A stretch of 64,000 nucleotides of DNA from Schlesneria sp. (lineage in GTDB: Bacteria; Planctomycetota; Planctomycetia; Planctomycetales; Planctomycetaceae). The notes under the pieces were generated by a model. That model saw only the letters and a list, made by a program, of their open reading frames with translations. It ran no database searches and was not told the DNA's origin. The translations under genes and the position numbers were made by a program. Of the stretch, positions 53,775-63,006 are shown in pieces (the stretch's first letter is position 1; the number at the start of each line of letters is the position of its first letter). The stretch spans positions 1-64,000 of the forward strand of contig JAQGHU010000012.1 of NCBI GenBank assembly GCA_028291515.1, written 5' to 3'.

Positions 53775-56700
53775 AGCTGAGGCAACTTCATATCAATCAG
53801 TTTGGTCACTTCAGCGAATGTGACCTCGCGATTCCCGCCGATGGCCTGCAAGTCATTTACGGACCAAATGAAGCCGGCAAGACCACACTGCTGCAGTTTC
53901 TGCGCGGGTGGCTGTTCGATTTTCCAACGCGAACTCCGTACGACTTTAAAGCGGGCACCGAGATCGCGGGCGTAGGAACGTTGATCCTGGGCGATGGTCG
54001 CACAGTCGAGCTACGTCGCCGCAAAGGGACGAAGAACAAAGTCAGCGTGAAGATCGATGGCCAGGAGTCGGGACTGGACGAAGTTGGCTTTCAGCGATTG
54101 ATCGGCAACGCCAATCGCAGCCTGTTTGAGTCCATTTTTGCGTTCGGCCTGGATCAGTTGAGCCAGGGCGAAGAAAGTTTGAAACACGAAAGCCTGCAGT
54201 CCGCTTTGTTTGGTGGTGGCCTGGGAAGTGCCGCCAGTCCCGAACGCATCCTGCAGGAATTAGAACGCCAAGCGGGAGAATTGTTCAGCCCGATCGCTCG
54301 TAAGCCATCGATCAATCAACTGCTCAGTGAATTGAAGGAACTGCCACCTCAGATCAAAATCAAAAGCCTGCGGTCCGAAGATTATTTAAGCTGCCGCCGC
54401 GTCGTTGCCGAGGCTGACGAGCGAGCGGCCGCGCTGCAGCAAAGTGTCGATCAGTTGCGTCGCGAACATGGTCGCCTGGAGAAACTGTGTCGAGCACATC
54501 AGAAATGGGCTGAACTACAACAATGCCGCAGCGATCGTGCCCCCCTTTCTGTGCCAAAGTCGCTGCCCGCCGATGCTCGTGCGCGCTACGCCTCGTTGTC
54601 AGAGAAAATCCAGACGGCAGAGGACGAAACGGCGAGATTGGCAGGTTCGACGGCCACACTGAATCGTGACCAGCAAGCATTGAAGCTTGATCCTCGCGCC
54701 GTGTCGTTCCGGGCCGAAATTCGTGCGTGCCTGGAGATGAAGCAGTCGTTTTTGGAGGCGAAGGCCGATTTGCCAAAACTGAAGGCAGAACACGCGGCTT
54801 CTGGACAGCAGATCGATCGCGAGTTAGGCGAGTTGCGACCAGGCTGGAGCCACGAAGATCTGCGGGGGTTTGCGGTCGATGTCGCAACTCGGGCCGAGAT
54901 CGATCGATTGATTGAAGAGGACCGTCTTCGGCAAACGACGCAAGCAGAACTACGCGCGAAACGAGAACAATTGGGTGCGCAACTGCGACAGGATCGCGCC
55001 GACCTGAAGGCACTCGGCGAATCACGCGATGTCTCCGCATTGATCGCGGTGCTGTCCGACGGATCGGCCTACAGCAGCGATGTGAAGGTCCTCGAAAAGC
55101 AGGCCATCGGATTCGCCAAGATTGAGCGAATGCTCGCCACGCAACTGAAAAAGCTAAATCCCAGCGTGGCCGACGCGAGCAGTGTTCGAGACTTGCCGGT
55201 TCCGCGCATTACCACGATCAAGCAGTTCGAAGCGGACTTTGCCGACCTGCGCGAACAGCTTCGGACAACGGCAGATTCTCTGCAGCAAGATGAGGCCGAA
55301 CGAAGCGACATCCAGGACAAGCTGGATGAAGTCGCGTCGCGCGGTGTCGTCCCCAGTCTCAGCGATCGCGACGCGGCTCGTCAGCGACGTGATGGGACAT
55401 GGACGAAAATTCGTCGGCGCCTGATCGATGACCACGAGACGGCTTGGTTCGGGACCGACCCCAAGTCGCAGAGCGATGCGTTCGAGCAAGCAGTTCGAGA
55501 CGCCGATACGATCGCCGACCGAATCTATGCGAATGCCGATGCCGTAGCTCGGCGCGAAGAACTCGGACGCCAATCGGATCTGCTCACGACGCGTATCGAG
55601 CAGCGACGCGAACGAGTCTCGGATTTGAAGCGCCAGGAAGCGGAATTGAGCCAACGCTGGATTGCCGCTTGGGCTTCGTGCGGGTTTGAGCCTCTCGAAC
55701 CGGAAGCGATGCGACCATGGGTCACCGATTATGAGGCGGTGTGTGAGACAATCTCCAAACGAGATGAACTGCTCGCTGAAACGGAGTTGCTGAAGAAACA
55801 AGTCCATGCGTTCGAGTCACGGCTGCGAATGGTGTGCGGTGGCGATTCCGAGATCGCTGTTCTGTTGGTTCGCGCCCAATTGTCCGTGGATGACGCCAAG
55901 GAGCACCATAGTCGCAGCAAAGAACTGCATCGCGACATCAGTCGCTTGGAGCCACAACTGGATGAGTGCGATGCCGAACTTAAGGCCGTTTCTGATCGGC
56001 AAGAGGCTTGGAACAGTGCGTGGCAATCGGTGCTCAGTCAACTCCGGTTTCCGGCCGACTTCGATACGGAATTGACTCGCACGGTGATCGAACGCCTGCT
56101 GGGGACGCGAGTCAAGCTGGATAGCCTGCCGCAGGAAGAGGAGCGACTGGCTGCGATGCAGGCCAGACTCGACGAATTCGCTGCCCGCGTCCAACCGTTA
56201 TGCGACGCACTTGCTCCCGATTTGCGACGCGATCCGCCGGAACTCGCCATCGAAAAGCTTTCCGATCAATTGGATCGAGCGGCGGAAGCCCAGAAGCAGT
56301 TCGATCAACTCTGTCGCGAACGAGACCAGGCGGCCGACCAGCGTCGACTGGTTGAAGACCGCATTGCGAAGTTCGTCACAGAGCGAACAGAGTTATTTGC
56401 CGCTGCCCAAGCAGAAACCGAACTCGAGTTTTTCGAGGTTGTGGCTCGTGCCGAAAAGATCTGCCAACTGGATGCGGATCTGGAACAGCGAACACACGAA
56501 ATTGATCTAATTCGGGCCGGCGAAGATCGAGAAGAATTTGAGCGACTGCTCAGCCAACAGGAACCCGATATCCTTGACGGCCAACGCCGCGACTTGGCCG
56601 ATCGGTTGCACGCGGCGGAACAGCAGAAGCGTGATGCCGACGGCGCCGCCGCCGTAGCGAAGAGCGAACTCGCGCGGTTGGATGGTTCGGGTGAAGCAGC

Positions 56701-57262
56701 CATTCTGACCGATCAACTGTCTCGCAAACGATCGCATTTGGCCGCCGAAGTTGATCGGTACGTTCCTTTGGTCTTCGCCAGGCACCTGTTGAGCGAGGCT
56801 GTTCGTCGATTTGAACGCGAAAACCAGCCCGAGATGATCGCCACGGTCTCGCGCCTGGTCAATCAGATGACGGCCGGACGATATACCGAATTCGATCGGA
56901 CCACGGGTAACACGCAGGGGATTCTGGTTCGACGCTACGATGGCGTCGAGAGAACGCCGGATCAACTAAGTTCCGGTACTCGTGAGCAGTTGTATCTGGC
57001 AATCCGCTTGGCGTATGTACTCCACTACTGCCGTCAGAACGAACCATTGCCGATTGTGATGGATGACGTCTTGGTCAACTTCGACGATGGCCGCGTCCGA
57101 CAAACATTGATGACGCTGGCCGAGGTGGCTAAGTCAGTACAGATCCTCTTCTTCACCTGCCATCCACACATGGTGGCCTTGGCCCGCGAGGTTGTTCCAA
57201 ATTTACAGCCGATCGATCTGCCGACAGCGATGAACAGCAATCCTGCTGCTGCGAGTGCCTGA
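53771..57262 (+). CDS. SMC/Rad50-like ATPase (YhaN/SbcC type)
   Basis: 1163 residues; the GTG at 53771 overlaps the nuclease stop. The N-terminal head holds Walker A GPNEAGKTT (31-39). About 800 residues of coiled coil follow (Glu/Gln/Arg/Leu-rich heptads). The C-terminal head holds the ABC signature LSSGTREQLYLAIRLA (~1060), Walker B PIVMDDVLVNFDDGR and the His-loop TCHPHM. A zinc-hook-like CxxC is not seen at the middle of the coil. The 130-residue N-terminal segment GLDQLSQGEESLK is typical of YhaN. With the phosphoesterase it should form an Mre11-Rad50-type complex that trims DNA ends. Confidence 0.93.
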   Translation: MKLRQLHINQFGHFSECDLAIPADGLQVIYGPNEAGKTTLLQFLRGWLFDFPTRTPYDFKAGTEIAGVGTLILGDGRTVELRRRKGTKNKVSVKIDGQESGLDEVGFQRLIGNANRSLFESIFAFGLDQLSQGEESLKHESLQSALFGGGLGSAASPERILQELERQAGELFSPIARKPSINQLLSELKELPPQIKIKSLRSEDYLSCRRVVAEADERAAALQQSVDQLRREHGRLEKLCRAHQKWAELQQCRSDRAPLSVPKSLPADARARYASLSEKIQTAEDETARLAGSTATLNRDQQALKLDPRAVSFRAEIRACLEMKQSFLEAKADLPKLKAEHAASGQQIDRELGELRPGWSHEDLRGFAVDVATRAEIDRLIEEDRLRQTTQAELRAKREQLGAQLRQDRADLKALGESRDVSALIAVLSDGSAYSSDVKVLEKQAIGFAKIERMLATQLKKLNPSVADASSVRDLPVPRITTIKQFEADFADLREQLRTTADSLQQDEAERSDIQDKLDEVASRGVVPSLSDRDAARQRRDGTWTKIRRRLIDDHETAWFGTDPKSQSDAFEQAVRDADTIADRIYANADAVARREELGRQSDLLTTRIEQRRERVSDLKRQEAELSQRWIAAWASCGFEPLEPEAMRPWVTDYEAVCETISKRDELLAETELLKKQVHAFESRLRMVCGGDSEIAVLLVRAQLSVDDAKEHHSRSKELHRDISRLEPQLDECDAELKAVSDRQEAWNSAWQSVLSQLRFPADFDTELTRTVIERLLGTRVKLDSLPQEEERLAAMQARLDEFAARVQPLCDALAPDLRRDPPELAIEKLSDQLDRAAEAQKQFDQLCRERDQAADQRRLVEDRIAKFVTERTELFAAAQAETELEFFEVVARAEKICQLDADLEQRTHEIDLIRAGEDREEFERLLSQQEPDILDGQRRDLADRLHAAEQQKRDADGAAAVAKSELARLDGSGEAAILTDQLSRKRSHLAAEVDRYVPLVFARHLLSEAVRRFERENQPEMIATVSRLVNQMTAGRYTEFDRTTGNTQGILVRRYDGVERTPDQLSSGTREQLYLAIRLAYVLHYCRQNEPLPIVMDDVLVNFDDGRVRQTLMTLAEVAKSVQILFFTCHPHMVALAREVVPNLQPIDLPTAMNSNPAAASA

Positions 57263-57362
57263 GATTCTCCGTGTCAGGAATGACCGTTGGAACCAGTGGC
57301 CCGATCGAATAGAATCCCATTGATCTGTTCGGCGAGTTTCACCCTAGATGAGATAACCTCGG

Positions 57363-60300
57363 ATGCCCATGCTCCGCTCTTTCGCCTGTCTCTTGTTTCT
57401 TGTTGGAGTGACATCTCTTTCCTACGGCCAGCCGGGAACGGAAACGGATGCTGAGCACGCTGCGAAGCGAACCAAAGGACTGGATGTCTTCCGCACTGAT
57501 GTCCGCAAGACGCTCAAGGACAAATGCATTGCCTGTCACGGCGGCGATTCAACCGAAGGAAAGCTCGATCTTGCCACTCAAGAAGGGCTGCTTAAGGGAG
57601 GCGAACGAGGCCCCGCCGCAGTCATCGGGCGCGGTGACAAAAGTCTGCTGACGCGACTGATCAAGCACCAGCAGGAACCGGCTATGCCGAAGGACGATGA
57701 TCGTCTCTCGGACAGCGAGATCGCAGCGATTGTGAATTGGATCGACTTGGGGGCACCCTATGATGAGCCCCTGGTGGCTCGCAAGAATGACAGCGTCAAA
57801 TGGACGGATCGAAAGATTAAGCCAGACGCTCGGCAGTTCTGGTCGTATCGCCCGCTGCAGCGAGTGATTCCGCCGGCAGTCGACAATCCCGCCGGATGGT
57901 CTCAGTCGCCGGTCGATCAGTTCATCCTTGAGAAGTTAGCGGCCGCGAAGTTGGCTCCCAATCCATCCGTGGGACGAGCCGCTTTGATTCGTCGGATCTA
58001 CTTCGATCTGATCGGGTTGCCACCGACCGCGGCAGAAGTCACGGCGTTCGAGAACGACCCGCGACCAGATGCCTATGAGCGGCTGGTCGAGGATCTGCTG
58101 GTGAACCCGCATTATGGCGAGCGCTGGGGACGATTCTGGCTGGACCTCGCGCGATTCGCGGAGAGTCATGGTTTCGAACACGACTACGACCGGCCATCGG
58201 CCTACCACTACCGCGACTTCGTCGTCCAAGCGTTGAACCAGGGAATGCCGTATGACCAGTTCGTGCGCTGGCAGATCGCGGGTGATGAGCTTGCGCCGAA
58301 CGACCGCCTCGCATTGATGGCGACTGGCTTTCTGGCCGCAGGAGTGCATTCGACTCAGATCACCAAGAACGAAGTCGAAAAGCACCGCTACGATGAAATG
58401 GACGACATGCTGAACACAGTCGGCACGTCGATGCTGGGGCTGACAATCGGCTGTGCACGATGTCACGACCACAAGTTCGATGCAATACCCCAAGCCGACT
58501 ACTACCGACTGCTCTCTTCATTCACGACGACAATTCGCAGCGAAGTCGAACTCGATTTTGATCCCGATGGCTACCAGCGGGCTCGCGCTCAGTTTGATAT
58601 TGCTCATGCACCGCTGGAACAGACTGTGCGTGACTATGAGATCAGTCAACTGCCGCAGCGTTTTGTTGAATGGCAGGGGAAGCGGGATGCGATCGCCGAG
58701 AATCCGACATGGCTGCTACCGGCAGGAATCAAGTTCAAGTCCAATGGCGGCGCGACGTTTGTCGCTCAGCCCGATGCGTCGTGGTTAGCGACCGGAACCA
58801 GCCCCGACAACGACCAGTGGACGATCAGTTTCGAAACCAAATTGCGGGACATTCGCTCGATTCGTCTGGAAGCATTGGCTCATCCTTCGTTGACGAAGTC
58901 GGGGCCTGGGCGAGCCGGAAACGGCAACTTTGCACTGTCCGATTTTGCCGTCACGATTCGGCCGATTGGTAGTGCCGCGGATTCCACGGCGCAGCCAGTT
59001 AAGCTGACGAATGCTCGAGCCACCTTTGAACAGAATGGCCTGCCCGTCGCGGCAGCGATCGATGACAACCTGCAGTCGGCCTGGGCGGTTGACCCGGAAT
59101 TCGGCAAGGATCACGCCGCGGTGTTTACTGCCACCGAACCCTTCGGTTTCGAGAACGGAACGGTCGTCACGATCAGCCTGAAGTTCAACAACAATGTGCA
59201 TCATTCCATCGGTCGCCCAAGGTTGTCGTTGACGCACAAAGCCGACGCCCCGGCGACAACAGGAGGCGCTTGGGACGAGACAATCCTCGCCTTATTGTTG
59301 AAGCCATTCGATCAACTGACGGCCGAGGAGAAGCAACAGGCGTACGCCTGGTACAAGCCACAAGATGCCGGCTGGAAGCAACTCGATGAACAACGAACGG
59401 CTCACTTGGCCTTGGCCCCAAAGCCGGCGCTGCAGAAGGTACTGGTTGCCACAGAAGGCTTGCCTCCAGTGAAGCTGCATACGCAGGCAGAAGCGGAGTT
59501 TCTAAAAGAAACTCACTTCCTGCGCCGCGGTGAAACTAACCAGAAGGAAGCGGTGGCGTCACAGGGATTTCTGCAGGTGTTGATGAGCGACGCTGATGTT
59601 CCGCAGTTGTTCCAGACGCCAGCACCAACAGGCTGGCGAACCTCGTACCAACGTACCTCCCTGACGAATTGGTTGATCGATCAAGAAGCGGGTTCGGGGA
59701 ATCTGTTGGCGCGCGTCATCGTCAACCGCCTGTGGCAACATCACCTTGGCCAGGGGATTGTCGCCACACCCTCCGACTTTGGAACACGAGGAGAACTGCC
59801 GACTCATCCCGAATTGTTGGACTATCTGGCTCGCGAGTTGATTCAGCAGCGTTGGGATCTGAAATCAATTCATCGCTTGATCGTCACCAGCGCCGTGTAT
59901 CGCCAATCCTGCGAAGTCGACGAACAACGAGCTTCGATCGATCGTGAAAACAAATGGCTCTGGCATCGACCTCGCCGACGCCTGGAAGCTGAAGCAATCC
60001 GCGACGCGGTCCTGGCTGTCAGCAATCAACTGGACGATCGGCTCTACGGCCCTGGCAGGCTCGACGAAGGGCATCGTCGCCGCAGTCTGTACTTCACGGT
60101 CAAACGCAGCCAATTGATGCCATCAATGACCGTCTTCGACGCTCCGGACGGAACAACTCCCGTGGCCGATCGACCTCAGACGACGATTGCTCCACAAGCA
60201 CTATTGCTAATGAACAACCCTCAAACACGCGAAGCCTCGCGACAGTTTGCCGCCAAGCTACAGCCCATCGCCACGAAATCGTTGGACGAAGCCGTTCGAG

Positions 60301-60482
60301 TTGGCTACTTAACTGCTGTCAGTCGCGAACCAGCAACAGAAGAGTTAGCAGATGCGATTGCTTTCCTACGCCAGCAGTCTGCATCCTATTCTGGAACCGA
60401 TCCAAACGCAGGTTTGAATCAAGCCTTGGCCGATTTCTGCCAAGTGTTGTTTTGCCTGAATGAATTTATCTACACGGACTGA
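57363..60482 (+). CDS. DUF1549/DUF1553 (PSD1) planctomycete cytochrome c protein with beta-sandwich insert
   Basis: 1039 residues. Signal peptide ending near SYGQ, then cytochrome c segment with CIACH at 55-59, DUF1549 (FILEKLAAAKLAP, FDLIGLPPT), a second CxxCH in CARCHDHKFDA (~363), and DUF1553 in the last ~280 residues (HLGQGIVATPSDFG, RRRLEAEAIRDAVLA). Between them, residues ~430-640 form an extra strand-rich domain (ISFETKLRDIRSIRLEALAH, FALSDFAVTIRP, DDNLQSAWAVDP). It looks like a galactose-binding or F5/8-type module. Such a domain could bind a glycan substrate. It is followed after five bases by a Uma2 gene and then a DUF1501 gene. Confidence 0.93.
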   Translation: MPMLRSFACLLFLVGVTSLSYGQPGTETDAEHAAKRTKGLDVFRTDVRKTLKDKCIACHGGDSTEGKLDLATQEGLLKGGERGPAAVIGRGDKSLLTRLIKHQQEPAMPKDDDRLSDSEIAAIVNWIDLGAPYDEPLVARKNDSVKWTDRKIKPDARQFWSYRPLQRVIPPAVDNPAGWSQSPVDQFILEKLAAAKLAPNPSVGRAALIRRIYFDLIGLPPTAAEVTAFENDPRPDAYERLVEDLLVNPHYGERWGRFWLDLARFAESHGFEHDYDRPSAYHYRDFVVQALNQGMPYDQFVRWQIAGDELAPNDRLALMATGFLAAGVHSTQITKNEVEKHRYDEMDDMLNTVGTSMLGLTIGCARCHDHKFDAIPQADYYRLLSSFTTTIRSEVELDFDPDGYQRARAQFDIAHAPLEQTVRDYEISQLPQRFVEWQGKRDAIAENPTWLLPAGIKFKSNGGATFVAQPDASWLATGTSPDNDQWTISFETKLRDIRSIRLEALAHPSLTKSGPGRAGNGNFALSDFAVTIRPIGSAADSTAQPVKLTNARATFEQNGLPVAAAIDDNLQSAWAVDPEFGKDHAAVFTATEPFGFENGTVVTISLKFNNNVHHSIGRPRLSLTHKADAPATTGGAWDETILALLLKPFDQLTAEEKQQAYAWYKPQDAGWKQLDEQRTAHLALAPKPALQKVLVATEGLPPVKLHTQAEAEFLKETHFLRRGETNQKEAVASQGFLQVLMSDADVPQLFQTPAPTGWRTSYQRTSLTNWLIDQEAGSGNLLARVIVNRLWQHHLGQGIVATPSDFGTRGELPTHPELLDYLARELIQQRWDLKSIHRLIVTSAVYRQSCEVDEQRASIDRENKWLWHRPRRRLEAEAIRDAVLAVSNQLDDRLYGPGRLDEGHRRRSLYFTVKRSQLMPSMTVFDAPDGTTPVADRPQTTIAPQALLLMNNPQTREASRQFAAKLQPIATKSLDEAVRVGYLTAVSREPATEELADAIAFLRQQSASYSGTDPNAGLNQALADFCQVLFCLNEFIYTD

Positions 60483-60487
60483 CCAAC

Positions 60488-61165
60488 ATGGCCACTGTCA
60501 TTACCGAGTTGGGAACGAATCTGACACTGCCAGATTCTTTTGGGTCATTGGCCGCCTTTCGAAATTGGGTGCATTCGGATAATCGCCCGGAACGAGGCCG
60601 ATTCACATTCGTTTCTGGAGGCCTGGAGATCGATATGAGTCCAGAAAGAATCTCCGGTCACAACGACATCAAAACGCGAATGACCACCGCACTGGATACC
60701 CTGGTCGAGTCGCACAATCTGGGAGTTGTGTTTGGTAACGGAGTCCTGCTCGTCAACCAAGAAGCAGGCCTCGGATGTGAGCCCGACATGATGTTTTGCT
60801 CCATGGAAACGCTAAGCTCGGGTAAAGTGACTTATCGGGCGTGGCAGGGCAGCGAAGAGGGTGATGTCGAACTTCATGGTTCACCCGACATGGTCGCAGA
60901 AATCGTCAGCAACTCTTCGGTTCGCAAAGACACGGTTGAATTGCTTCGCGCTTACTTCATCGCGGGAGTCACTGAATACTGGCTGATCGACGGCCGAAAT
61001 GAAGAAATCGAGTTCCAACTTCTGGTTCTTGGTCCGCAATCCTATGAGGCAGTTAATCCAGATGCCGAGGGCTATCAGTTTTCGCCCGCGTTTGGTTGCG
61101 CCTTCCGCTTCGTTCGCGAAGTCCATCCTGTGAGTGGCATTCGTTGCCGATTGTTAACGCGTTGA
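60488..61165 (+). CDS. Uma2-family (DUF820) putative nuclease
   Basis: 225 residues. Fold marks are those of the PD-(D/E)XK-like Uma2 family: GLEIDMSPER at about 45-54, CEPDMMF with Asp100, DMVAEIVSNSSVRKD with Glu138 and Lys147, and EYWLID at 163-168. Uma2 families are very numerous in planctomycetes and cyanobacteria; nuclease activity is predicted from fold but is rarely tested. The start lies five bases after the PSD1 stop, and the DUF1501 gene begins 85 bp after its stop. It therefore sits inside what is usually a two-gene PSD1-DUF1501 operon. Confidence 0.9.
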   Translation: MATVITELGTNLTLPDSFGSLAAFRNWVHSDNRPERGRFTFVSGGLEIDMSPERISGHNDIKTRMTTALDTLVESHNLGVVFGNGVLLVNQEAGLGCEPDMMFCSMETLSSGKVTYRAWQGSEEGDVELHGSPDMVAEIVSNSSVRKDTVELLRAYFIAGVTEYWLIDGRNEEIEFQLLVLGPQSYEAVNPDAEGYQFSPAFGCAFRFVREVHPVSGIRCRLLTR

Positions 61166-61250
61166 ATACCAGCCAATGTTTTTTGCGATGAGAGTCAGGG
61201 CCTGCTGAACTTCGGAAGTTTGGGGCGTAGTTTTTCGAGAAAGCAACACG

Positions 61251-62714
61251 ATGAACTTCTCTGCGTTCGGAACACCTTCACCCGCGTTTAATTCTCGCCG
61301 TCAGTTCCTGCAAAAGGCGGGCAATGGATTCGGCGCGCTGGCATTGGCAGGCCTTTTGAATCAAGAAGGACGGCTATCCGCGGCGTCCTCTTCGAGCTTG
61401 AATCCGCTCGCGCCGCACGCCGGACATTTCCCGGGGACAGCCAAGTCGGTGATCTGGCTGTTCATGAACGGCGGGCCTTCGCAGGTTGACACTTGGGACT
61501 ACAAGCCCGAGTTGGAAAAACGCGATGGAAAGGAGCTGACAGGGTTCGATCAGGCCACTGGCTTCTTCGCAGGGCAGGCAGGGCCCATGATGAAGTCCCC
61601 GTTCAAGTTTGCGCAGCACGGCGAATCGGGTGCGTGGGTCAGCGAGATCTTCCCGCAGATGGCCAAGCACGTCGACAAGATGGCTTTCGTCTACTCCTGC
61701 TGGACTGATTCCAACAATCACTCGCCAGCACTCTTTCGAATCAATACGGGTTCGGCACGGCAAGGATTTCCCTGCGTCGGTGCGTGGGTGACTTATGGGT
61801 TGGGAAGCGAGAGCCAGAATCTGCCGTCGTTTGTCGTCATGTACGACACGTTGGGACGCGGTATCCCCAAAGGGCACGCTCAGAACTGGGGTGCTGGTTT
61901 CCTGCCAAGCATCTATCAAGGGACGGCTCTGAAACCGCAGGGCGACCCGATCGAAAACTTGAATCGGGCCAAGGAGATGACCGAGCCCCAACAGCGAGCT
62001 CAACTGGATCTGCTCGCGAAGCTCAACCGCAATCACTTGGAGCACCATCCGGCGGAGTCTGAACTGGCGGCGCGGATCGAATCGTTCGAACTCGCCTACC
62101 GGATGCAGATGGCTGCCCCGGAAGCGTTGGATTTGAACAAGGAGTCCGAAGCGACTCAGAAGCTGTATGGCCTCGACAATCCCAAATGTGCGCACTTCTC
62201 CAAGCAGTGCCTGATTGCTCGTCGCATGGTCGAACGCGGCGTTCGCTTCGTTCAGATCTATTCCGGCGGGATGGAGAACGAACGAAGCTGGGATGGGCAC
62301 GCAAACATTGGTGCCAATCACACTGGATTTGCTGCGGAGACCGATCAACCCATCGCGGCGCTGCTCACTGACTTGGCCGAGCGCGGGATGTTGGATGACA
62401 CGCTGGTCATCTGGGGCGGCGAATTCGGACGACTGCCGCTTGTCCAGAAGGGAGGAACCGGTCGCGATCACAACCCGCATGCGTTCACGACATGGTTCGC
62501 TGGCGGTGGTGTCAAAGGTGGCACACTCTATGGCGAAACCGATGAGATCGGACACAAAGCCCTAATTGATCGTGTCAGCGTCAACGATCTGCATGCCACG
62601 ATTCTGCACACGCTCGGACTGAACCACGAGAAGCTGACTTATCGCTACAGCGGTCGCGATTTCCGCCTGACTGACGTTTCCGGTCGAGTCGTTAACGAGA
62701 TCTTGAAGAGCTGA
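61251..62714 (+). CDS. DUF1501 domain protein, Tat-exported
   Basis: 487 residues. A Tat signal NSRRQFLQKAGNGFGAL is at 14-30. DUF1501 marks: VIWLFMNGGPSQVDTWD near residue 65, LPSFVVMYDT, GVRFVQIYSGG, LVIWGGEFGRLPLVQ, RDHNPHAFT, and the C-terminal NDLHATILHTLGLNHEKLT. It is the expected partner of the PSD1 protein, from which it is separated here by the Uma2 gene. A paralogue of the protein at 16935-18338 but with longer middle loops (TGFFAGQAGPMMKSPF). Confidence 0.93.
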   Translation: MNFSAFGTPSPAFNSRRQFLQKAGNGFGALALAGLLNQEGRLSAASSSSLNPLAPHAGHFPGTAKSVIWLFMNGGPSQVDTWDYKPELEKRDGKELTGFDQATGFFAGQAGPMMKSPFKFAQHGESGAWVSEIFPQMAKHVDKMAFVYSCWTDSNNHSPALFRINTGSARQGFPCVGAWVTYGLGSESQNLPSFVVMYDTLGRGIPKGHAQNWGAGFLPSIYQGTALKPQGDPIENLNRAKEMTEPQQRAQLDLLAKLNRNHLEHHPAESELAARIESFELAYRMQMAAPEALDLNKESEATQKLYGLDNPKCAHFSKQCLIARRMVERGVRFVQIYSGGMENERSWDGHANIGANHTGFAAETDQPIAALLTDLAERGMLDDTLVIWGGEFGRLPLVQKGGTGRDHNPHAFTTWFAGGGVKGGTLYGETDEIGHKALIDRVSVNDLHATILHTLGLNHEKLTYRYSGRDFRLTDVSGRVVNEILKS

Positions 62715-63006
62715 AAGCAGATCAAATAAGTCTCTGCTGCTATCAGCGATATCCACGGCGACTTGCTGTCCGGAGGAGAAATAATCCAATACGCGGATTT
62801 ACCCGAACATATCTGTTCGAATTGATTGCTCGTCGGCGCGCATGGAGTCAAACTTCCATCGCGTGAGATCACCGGTTGCCGCGGTAATCTTGCCTGCCGG
62901 AGTTGGGCCAGTCCGGTTCGAGTTATGCGAGCGTTGGTGCGGATGCACCCGACATGACGACCGCCGAATCGCGATTATGAAGTCCCAAAGCATTAGGATT
63001 TGCTAG

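Noticed and set aside
61374-62555. 393-codon open frame antisense to the DUF1501 gene
   Set aside because: It mirrors a well-supported gene; long antisense frames are common in GC-rich coding sequence and the translation has no recognisable domain.
62804-62819. CGAACA-TATC-TGTTCG, resembling an SOS (LexA) box before the pyruvyl transferase gene
   Set aside because: The half-sites CGAAC and GTTCG are separated by six bases, not the four of the classic Gram-positive box, and the gene has no link to DNA repair.
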